Shown here: one piece after another, positions 55,893-64,000 of the stretch
Layout: every line of letters starts with the position of its first letter
Numbering within the stretch: position 1 is the stretch's first letter
NCBI GenBank assembly: GCA_964036045.1
Contig: OZ038379.1
Span: 111,732,611-111,796,610 of the forward strand
Origin: Eutreptiella sp. 'Long Island Sound 2002'
Taxonomy: Eukaryota; Euglenozoa; Euglenophyceae; Eutreptiales; Eutreptiaceae
DNA: 64,000 bases
Reading direction: 5' to 3'
Made by a program: the position numbers and the translations under genes
The notes under the pieces: model-generated
What the model was told of the DNA's origin: nothing
Seen by the model: only the letters and a program-made list of their open reading frames with translations
The model's database searches: none

Positions 55893-58800
55893 CCTGCCTC
55901 TGCCCGAGCCCCTGCCCCTACCACTGCCACTGCCCCTGCCCCTCCTTCTTGCCCCAGCTACCGCCACTGCCCCTGCCCCTGCCCCTGCTACAGCCACTGC
56001 CCCCGCCCCTGCCCCTGACACTGCCACTGCCCCAGCCACTCCCCCGGCCCCTGCCCCTGCCACTGCCCCTGCTACTGACCCTGCCCCTACCCCTGCCCCT
56101 GCCTCTGCCCCTGCTACTGCCCCTGCCCCAGCCCCTGCCCCTGCCCCTGCCCCTGCCCCTGCCCAAGCCGCTGCTTCTGCCCCTGCCACTGCACCTGCCC
56201 CACCCCCTGCACCTGCCCTTGCCCCTGCCCCTGCCCCTGCCCCTGCCCCTGCCACTTCCCCTGCCACTGCCCCTGTTCCTGCCACGGCTCCTGCCCCACC
56301 CCCTGCCCCTGCCCTTGCCCCTGCTCCTGCCCCTGCACCTGCCCCTGCCACTTCCCCTGCCCCTGCCCCTGCCCCTGCCACTGACCCTGCCCCTGCCCCT
56401 GCCACTGCCCCTGCCCCTGCCCCCGCTACTGCCGCTGCCCCCGCCCCTGCCCCTGCCCCTGCAACAGCCACTGCCCCTGCCACTGCCCCTGCACCTCCCA
56501 ATGCCCCTGCCCCTGCCCCTGCCCCTGCCCCAGCCCCAGCCCCTGCCCCTGCCCCTACCCCTCCCCCTGCCCCTGCCCCTGCCCCTGCCCCTGCCCCCCC
56601 TGCCCCTGCCCCTGCCACTGCCCCTGCCCCTGGCCCTGCCCCTGCCCCTACCCCTGCCGCTGCCCCTTCCACTGCCTCTGCCCCTGCCCCTGCCCATGCC
56701 CCGGCCCCTGCCCCTGCTCCTGCCACTGCCCAGGCCCCTGCCCCTACCCCTCCCCCTGCCCCTGCCCCTGCCCCTGCCCCTGCCACCCCTGCCCCTGCCC
56801 CTGCCACTGCCCCTGCCCCTGGCCCTGCCCCTGCCCCTACCCCTGCCGCTGCCCCTTCCACTGCCTCTGCCCCTGCCCCTGCCCATGCCCCGGCCCCTGC
56901 CCCTGCCACTGCCCCTGCTCCTGCCACTGCCCATGCCCCTGCCCCTACCCCTGTTCTTGCCCCTGCTCCTGCCACTGCCCCTGCCACTGCCCCTGCTCCT
57001 GCCGTGCCCCTGCCCCTGCCCCTGCCCCTGCCGCGGCCCCGGCCTCTGCCCCTGCCACTGCCCCTGCACCTCCTACGGCCCCTGCTCCTGCCACTGCCCC
57101 GGCCCCTGCCCCAGCCCCTGCCCCTGCCCCTGCTCCTGCGACTGCCCCTGCCCCTGCCCATGCCCCCCATGCCCCTGCCTCTGCCCGAGCCCCTGCCCCT
57201 ACCACTGCCACTGCCCCTGCCCCTCCTTCTTGCCCCAGCTACCGCCACTGCCCCTGCCCCTGCCCCTGCTACAGCCACTGCCCCCGCCCCTGCCCCTGAC
57301 ACTGCCACTGCCCCAGCCACTCCCCCGGCCCCTGCCCCTGCCACTGCCCCTGCTACTGACCCTGCCCCTACCCCTGCCCCTGCCTCTGCCCCTGCTACTG
57401 CCCCTGCCCCAGCCCCTGCCCCTGCCCCTGCCCCTGCCCCTGCCCAAGCCGCTGCTGCTGCCCCTGCCACTGCACCTGCCCCACCCCCTGCACCTGCCCT
57501 TGCCCCTGCCCCTGCCCCTGCCCCTGCCCCTGCCACTTCCCCTGCCACTGCCCCTGTTCCTGCCACTGCCCCTGCCCCTGCCCCTGCCACTGCCCCTGCC
57601 CCTGCCCCTGCTACTGCCGCTGCCCCTGCCCCTGCCCCTGCCCCTGCAACAGCCACTGCCCCGGCCCCTGCCCCTGCCACTGCCCCTGCCCCTGCCCCTG
57701 CCACTGTCCCTGCCACTGCCCCTGCCCCTGCCCCTGGCCCTGCCTCTGCCCCTGCCCCTGCCCCTGCCAGTGCCACTGCCCCTGCCTCTGCCCCTGCCCC
57801 AGCCCCTGCCCTTGCCCCTGCCCCTGCAACTGCCCCTACCCCTGCCCCTGCCACTGCCCTTGCACCTCCCACAGCCCCTGCCCATGCCCCTGTCCCTGCC
57901 CCTGCCCCTGCCACTGCCCCTGCCCCTCCCGCTGCCCCTGCTCCTGCCCCTGCCCTGCCCCTGCCCCAGCCCCTGCCCCTGCCCCTGCTCCTGCAACTGC
58001 CCCTGCCCCAGCCCCCCCTGCCCCTGCCTCTGCCCCTGCTCCTGCCCCTGCCACTGCCACGGCCCCTGCCACTGCCACGGCCCCTGCCCTTGCCCCTGCC
58101 ACTGCCCCTGCTACTGCCACTGCCCCTGCGCCTGCCCCTCCCCCTGCTACTGCCACTGCCCCTGCCACTGGCTCAGCCCCTGCCCCTGCCACTGCCCCTG
58201 CCCCTCCCGCTGCCCCTGCTCCTGCCCCTGCCCTGCCCCTGCCCCAGCCCCAGCCCCTGCCCCTGCTCCTGCCACTGCCCCTGCCCCAGCCCCCCCTGCC
58301 CCTGCCCCTGCCCCTGCTCTTGCCCCTGCCACTGCCACGGCCCCTGCCACTGCCACGGCCCCTGCCCTTGCCCCTGCCACTGCCCCTGCTACTGCCACTG
58401 CCCCTGCGCCTGCCCCTGCCCCTGCTACTGCTACTGCCACTGCCCCTGCCCCTGCCCCTGCCACTGCCACTGCCCCTGCCACTGGCTCAGCCCCTGCCCC
58501 TGCCACTGCCCCTGCCACTGCCCCTGCCCCTGCCCCTGCCCCAGCCTCTGCCCCTGCCCCTGCCCCCCCTGCCCCTCCTTCTGCCCCTGCCCTTGCCCCT
58601 GCCACTGCCACTGCCCCTGCCCCTGCCCCTGCTACTGCCCCTGCTACTGCCACTGCTCCTGCCCCAGCCACTGCCCCTGCCCCTGCTCCTGCTACTGCCA
58701 CTGCCACTGCCCCTGCCCCTGCCACTGCCACTGCCCCTGCAACTGCCTCTGACCCTGCCCCTGCCCCTGCAACTGCCCCTGCTCCGGGCACTGCCCCTGC

Positions 58801-61800
58801 CCCTGCCCCTGCCCTTGCCCCTGACACCGCTCCTGCCACTGCCCCTGCCCCAGCCACTGCCCCTGCCCTTGCCCCTGTCCCTGCCCCTGCCCCTACCACT
58901 GCCCTTGCCCCTCCCACTGCCCCTGCTCCTGCCCCTGCCACTGCCACTGCCCCTGCCACTGCCCATGCCCCTGCCCCTACCCCTGCCCCGGCCCCTGCCA
59001 CTGCCCCTGCGCCTGCCCCTACCCCTGCTACTGCTACTGCCACTGCTCCTGCCCCTGCCCCTGCCACTGCCACTGCCCCTGCCACTGGCTCAGCCCCTGC
59101 CCCTGCCACTGCCCCTGCCACTGCCCCTGCCCCTGCCCCTGCCCCAGCCTCTGCCCCTGCCCCTGCCCCCCCTGCCCCTCATTCTGCCCCTGCCCTTGCC
59201 CCTGCCACTGCCACTGCCCCTGCCCCTGCCCCTGCTACTGCCCCTGCTACTGCCACTGCTCCTGCCCCAGCCACTGCCCCTGCCCCTGCTCCTGCTACTG
59301 CCACTGCCACTGCCCCTGCCCCTGCCACTGCCACTGCCCCTGCAACTGCCCCTGACCCTGCCCCTGCCCCTGCAACTGCCCCTGCTCCGGGCACTGCCCC
59401 TGCCCCTGCCCCTGCCCTTGCCCCTGACACCGCTCCTGCCACTGCCCCTGCCCCAGCCACTGCCCCTGCCCTTGCCCCTGTCCCTGCCCCTGCCCCTACC
59501 ACTGCCCTTGCCCCTCCTACTGCCCCTGCTCCTGCCCCTGCCACTGCCACTGCCCCTGCCACTGCCCATGCCCCTGCCCCTACCCCTGCCCCGGCCCCTG
59601 CCCATGCCCCTGCCCCTGCCCCTACCACGGCCCCTAACCCTGCCCCGGCCCCTGCAACTGCCCCTGCCCCTGCCACTGCCCTAGCCCCTGCCCCTGCCCC
59701 TGCCCCTGCCACTGCCCCTACCACTGCCCCTGCCCCAGCCCCTGCCCCTGCCCCTGCTCCTGCCACTGCCCCTGCCCCTGCCCATGCCCCCCATGCCCCT
59801 GCCTCTGTCCCAGCCCCTGCCCCTACCACTGCCACTGCCCCTGCCCCTCCCCCTTGCCCCAGCTACCGCCACTGCCTGTGCCCCTGCCCCTGCTACAGCC
59901 ACTGCCCCTGCCCCTGCCCCTGACACTGCCACTGCCCCAGCCATTCCCCCGGCCCCTGCTCCTGCCACTGCCCCTGCTACTGCCCCTGCCCCTACCCCTG
60001 CCCCTGCCTCTGCCCCTGCTACTGCCCCTGCCCCTGCCCCTGCCCCTGCCCCTGCCCCTGCCCCTGCCCAAGCCGCTGCCCCTGCCCCTGCCACTGCACC
60101 TGCCCCACCCCCTGCCCCTGCCCTTGCCCCTGCCCCTGCCCCTGCCCCTGCCCCTGCCACTTCCCCTGCCCCTGCCCCTGCCCCTGCCCCTGCCACTGCC
60201 CCTGCCCCTGCCCCTGCTACTGCCGCTGCCCCTGCCCCTGCCCCTGCCCCTGCAACAGCCACTGCCCCGGCCCCTGCCCCTGCCAGTGCCACGGCCCTAC
60301 CACTGCCCCTGCCCCTGCCCCTGCCAGGTGCCCCTGCCACTGCCCCTGCCCCTGCCCCTGCCCCTGCCTCTGCCCCTGCCCCTGCCCCTGCCACTGCCAG
60401 TGCCCCTCCCCCTGCCCCTGCCCGAGCCCCTGCCCTTGCCCCTACCCCTGCAACTGCCCCTACCCCTGCCCCTGCAACTGCCCTTGCACCTCCCACGGCC
60501 CCTGCCCAAGCCCCTGCCCCTGCCCCTGCCCCTGCCACTGCCCCTGCCCCTCCCACTGCCCCTGCTCCTGCCCCTGCCCCTGCCCCTGCCTCAGCCCCTG
60601 CCCCTGCCTCTGCTCCTGCCACTGCCCCTGCCCCAGCCCCCCCTGCCCCTGCCTCTGCCCCTGCTCCTGCCTCTGCCCCTGCTCCTGCCCCTGCCACTGC
60701 CACGGCCCCTGCCCTTGCCCCTGCCACTGCCCCTGCTACTGCCACTGCCCCTGCCCCTGCCCCTGCCCCTGCTACTGCTAATGCCACTGCCCCTGCCCCT
60801 ACTCCTGCCCCTGCCCCTGCCCCTGCTACTGCCACTGCCCCTGCGCCGGCCCCTGCCCCTGCCCCTGCCCTTGCCCCTCCCACTGCCCCGGCTCCTCCCA
60901 CTGCCCCTGCCCCTGCCCCTGCCCCAGCCTCTGCCCCTGCCCCTGCCCCCCCTGCCCCTCCTTCTGCCCCTGCCCTTCCCCCTGCCACTGCCACTGCCCC
61001 TGCCCCTGCCCTTGCTACTGCCCCGGCTACTGCCACTGCTCCTGCCCCAGCCACTGCCCCTGCCCCTGCCCCTGCTACTGCCACTGCCACTGCCCCTGCC
61101 CCTGCCACTGCCACTGCCCCTGCCACTGCCCCTGACCCTGCCCCTGCCCCTGCAACTGCCCCTGCTCCTGCCACTGCCCCTGCCCCTGCCCCTGCCCTTG
61201 CCCCTGCCACCGCTCCTGCAACTGCCCCTGCCCCAGCCACTGCCCCTGCCCTTGCCCCTGTCCCTGCCCCTGCCCCTGCCACTGCCACTGCCCCTGCCAC
61301 TGCCCATGCCCCTGCCCCTACCCCTGCCCCGGCCCCTGCCCATGCCCCTGCCCCTGCCCCTACCACGGCCCCTAACCCTGCCCCGGCCCCTGCAACTGCC
61401 CCTGCCCCTGCGACTGCCCTAGCCCCTGCCCCTGCCCCTGCCCCTGCCACTGCCCCTGCCACTGCCCCTGCCCCAGCCACTGCCCCGCCCCTGCCCCTGT
61501 CCCTGCCCTCGCCTCTACCACTGCCCTTGCCCCTCCAACTGCCCCTGCTCCTGCTCCTGCAACTGCCCGTGCCTCTGCCGCAGCCCCTACGACTGCCCCT
61601 GCCACTGCCCCTGCCCCTGTCCCTGCCCCCCTGCCCCTGCCTCTGCCCCTGCCCCTGCCCCTGTTACTGCCACTGCCCCTGGCTGTGCCTCTGCCCCAGT
61701 CCCTGCCTCTGCCCCTGCCCCTGCAACTGCCCGTGCCCCTGCCCCTGCCACTGCCCCTGCTCCTGCCCCTGCCACAGCCCCTGCCACTGCCCCTGCCCCG

Positions 61801-63250
61801 CCCACTGCCCCTGCTCGTGCTACAGCCCCTGTCCCAGCCCCTGCCCCTGCCCCTGCCCCTGCGACTGCCCCTGCCCCTGCCCCTGCCCCCCCTGCCCCTG
61901 CCTCTACCCCTGCCACTGCCCCTGCCACAGCCACATCCCCTGCCCCTGCCCCTGCCCCTGCCCCCGCAACTGTGACTGCCCCTGCCCCTCCCCCTGCCCC
62001 TGCTCCTGCCACTGCCCCTGCCCCCCCTGCCACTGCCCTTGCCCCTCTCACCGCCCCTGCTCCTGCCACTGCCCAGGCCCTTGCCCCTGCCCCTGCCCCT
62101 GCCCCTGTTCCTCCCACTGCCCCTGCCCCTGCCCCTGCCCCCCCTGCCCCTGCCTCTGCCCCTGCCTAGCCCCGGCCCCTGCCCCTGCCCCAGCCACTGC
62201 CTCTGCCCCTGCCTTTGCCCCTGCCACTGCCCCTGCCCCAGCCACTGCCCCTGCCCCTGCCCCTGCTACTGCCAGCACCCATGCCCCTGCCCCTGCCCCT
62301 GCCCCTGCTACAGCCAGTGCCCCTGCCCCTGGCCCTGCCACTGCCATTGCCCCTGCCATGCCCCTGCCCCTGCCCCTGTCCCTGCCCATGCCCCTGCCCC
62401 TGCCCCTGCCACTGCCCCTATCCCATCCACTGCCCCTGCCCCTGCCCCTGCCCCTGCCCCTGCCCCTGCCCGTGCCCCTGCCCCTGCTCCTGCCCCTGCC
62501 ACAGAGCCTGCCCCTGCCCCTGCCCCCCTGCCCATGCCTCTGCCCCTGCCCCTGCCACAGCCACTGCCCCTGCCCCTGCCCCTGCTACTGCCACTGCCCC
62601 TGCCCCTGCCCCTGCTACTGCCACTGCCCCTGCCACTGCCCCTGCCACTTCCTCTGCCCCTGCCCCTGCCCCTGCCCCTGCCTTTGCCTGTGCCCCTGCT
62701 ACTGCCCCTGCCCCTGCCCCTGCCCCTGCCCCTACCCCTGCCCCTGCCCCTGCCACTGCCCCTGCTCAAGCCACTGGCCCTGTCCCTGCCCCTGCCCCTG
62801 CCCCAGCCCCTGCCCCTGCCACTGCCCCTGCCCCTGCCCGTGCCCCGGCCCCTGCCCCTGCCACTGCCCTTACCCCTCCCACTGCCCCGGCTCCTGCCAC
62901 TGCCCCTGCCCCTGCCCCTGCCCCTGCCCCTGCCACTGCCCCTGCCCCTGCCCCTGCCCCCCCTGCTCCTACCTCTGCCCCTTCCCCTGCCCCTGCCACT
63001 GCCCCTGCATCTGCCCCTGCCCAAGCCCCTGCCCCTGCCCTTGCCCCTTCAACTGCCCCTGCCCCTGCCCCTGCCACTGCCCTTGCACCAACCACTGTCC
63101 CTGCCCATGTTGCAGCCCCTGCCACTGCCCCTGCCACTGCCCCTGCCCCTCCCGCGGCCCCTGCTTCTGCCCCTGCCCCTGCCCCTGCCCCTGCCCCTGC
63201 CTCTGCCCTTGCCGCCCCAGCCCCTGCCTCTGCCCCTGCCCCTGCCCCTG
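55893..63250. repeat. Degenerate CCCCTG hexamer array 2
   Basis: The same hexamer family as array 1, 7.4 kb long. It starts with text also present in array 1 from about 53410 (GCCTCTGCCCGAGCCCCTGC). The marker CATGCCCCCCATGCCCC occurs at 53393 and 54389 in array 1 and at 57159 and 59783 here, so large segments were duplicated. Frames of 1350 and 1208 codons on plus are repeat artefacts. Confidence 0.95.
58484..59690. repeat. 603-bp higher-order tandem duplication in array 2
   Basis: GGCTCAGCCCC occurs at 58484 and 59087, and the rare string GCTCCGGGCACTGCCCC at about 58781 and 59384; both intervals are 603 bp. The two copies are nearly identical, which marks a recent unequal exchange. Confidence 0.8.
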
Positions 63251-64000
63251 CCGCGACAAGAAGACGTCAAGGACGGCAAGACAGCAGGCGGTGCAAGCAT
63301 ACAGAACACAGAACACAACTCCCCTCCAAGCCCTAGTGGGGGTACGTTTGGTGACGTCCCTGCTAGACCACAGCCGCCTGGTCACGCTGTGTTCTCGTGC
63401 CAAAGCATAGGTGGGCCAAAGGTGCCATGACATAGGAACAGTGGCCAGACGACCCGGACAGGAACGTGCGGAGAAGGGCGCGCCGAATGCGCGGATGCAG
63501 GGGAGAGGATAGGAGCGACCCGTGCAAGGAGCACGAAACGGTCCCCGGATGGATGAGGATCCTGTGGGCCCGCGCCACGGGGTTGCTGGCGGCCCGGTGG
63601 GGTATTAACACGGGATGAGGGGTGGGATCGGGGCACGGGGCTAGGACAGGGGTGTGGCACGGGCCACACAACGGCCCCAAGGCAACAGAAAACCATGTGG
63701 AGCGGGGATTGGGCCAGTGACGGTATGTGGCGAAGGGGAACGGGACATGTGATGGGAAGGGAGGCCGAAAGCGCCAAGCAACAGCCCCTTGGGATTGGGA
63801 AACCAGTCGCCATGGAGTGGTAAACCATAGGCCAACCATGGGGAGCCTGGCCACGGGAAGTCGGGAAAACGCCCTGAACTCTGGGACGGCCGTGAGGTGT
63901 CCGCAGGGGTGAGGGTTGACCCTGAGGTCCCCGGGTACAAAGTACACGTAGGTTCACATGTGAGCGGGACCTGGGGGAACGTGGAAAGGGTCGCCCCCTG
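63251..64000. other. Right flank of the satellite block
   Basis: Complex sequence returns. Short frames exist on both strands, the longest on minus at 63363-63947, but none resembles a known protein and no repeat unit is visible. Confidence 0.45.

Noticed and set aside
55871-59923. 1350-codon plus-strand Pro-Leu/Pro-Ala/Cys-Pro reading frame
   Set aside because: The hexamer CCCCTG has no stop in any frame, so length carries no information. Residue pairs switch with every small indel.
59784-63410. 1208-codon plus-strand reading frame and minus-strand Gly-Arg/Gly-Ala frames
   Set aside because: Same hexamer artefact; RGG-like appearance comes from the repeat.
63363-63957. Two overlapping minus-strand frames of about 190 codons at the right end
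   Set aside because: Overlapping frames of similar length in GC-rich sequence and no recognisable domain; too weak to call.

Overview
This is a eukaryotic, non-cellular-gene window: a pile of decayed Ty3-type (chromodomain) LTR retrotransposons from 1 to 46.3 kb, followed by about 17 kb of satellite DNA. No bacterial operon, rRNA or clear host housekeeping gene is visible. One short GT-AG intron (67 bp) supports a nuclear genome. The mix of GC-rich chromoviruses, very long LTRs and GC-rich satellites suggests a repeat-rich alga or protist, but I cannot name the taxon from sequence alone.

Retrotransposon half. Element A (+, 10-5553) is a gag-pol relic that lost most of RNase H and the integrase core but kept a chromodomain. 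A possible intron-containing gene relic lies at 8390-9464. Element B (-, 15299-about 9965) carries gag, protease, a methyltransferase-like domain and RT, and stops early in RNase H. Element B' (+, 16210-about 18700) carries RNase H, integrase and the start of a chromodomain from another copy, head to head with B. Element C (+, 20449-37327, 16.9 kb) is the best preserved: two LTRs of 2859 and 2860 bp, TG...CA ends, a polypurine tract, a 4-bp CTAG target duplication, an extra 500-codon ORF before gag, and gag-pol in one frame over 7.8 kb broken only by stop codons. C is inserted into element D/E (-), a diverged relative whose halves lie at 37332-about 41580 (LTR and extra ORF) and about 18695-20444 (gag); the two halves join in register at CTAG. 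Element F (-, about 41.6-45.94 kb) is a separate Ty3 lineage (YIDD RT, DD35E integrase) carrying a 442-bp MITE-like insertion. A small plus-strand gag fragment (G) follows.

Satellite half. In order: an alternating 82/84-bp (166-bp dimer) array (46.93-47.59 kb), a 65-bp array with a roughly 1-kb higher-order repeat (47.73-50.06 kb), a 127-bp array in which every unit holds three 24-nt hairpins (50.67-51.96 kb), then two large degenerate CCCCTG hexamer arrays (51.96-54.42 and 55.89-63.25 kb) separated by a 1.5-kb spacer. The very long reading frames there result from stop-free repeats and are not called as genes.

Most interesting: the nested insertion resolved to the base; the extra coiled-coil ORF and collagen-like Gag segment of the C family; a methyltransferase-like domain between protease and RT in two lineages; a long-loop zinc knuckle shared by otherwise different Gags; gag and pol in the same frame across a stop; paired 20-22-bp palindromes inside (putative) introns; and the triple-hairpin satellite whose last copy is broken inside a hairpin at the start of the hexamer array.
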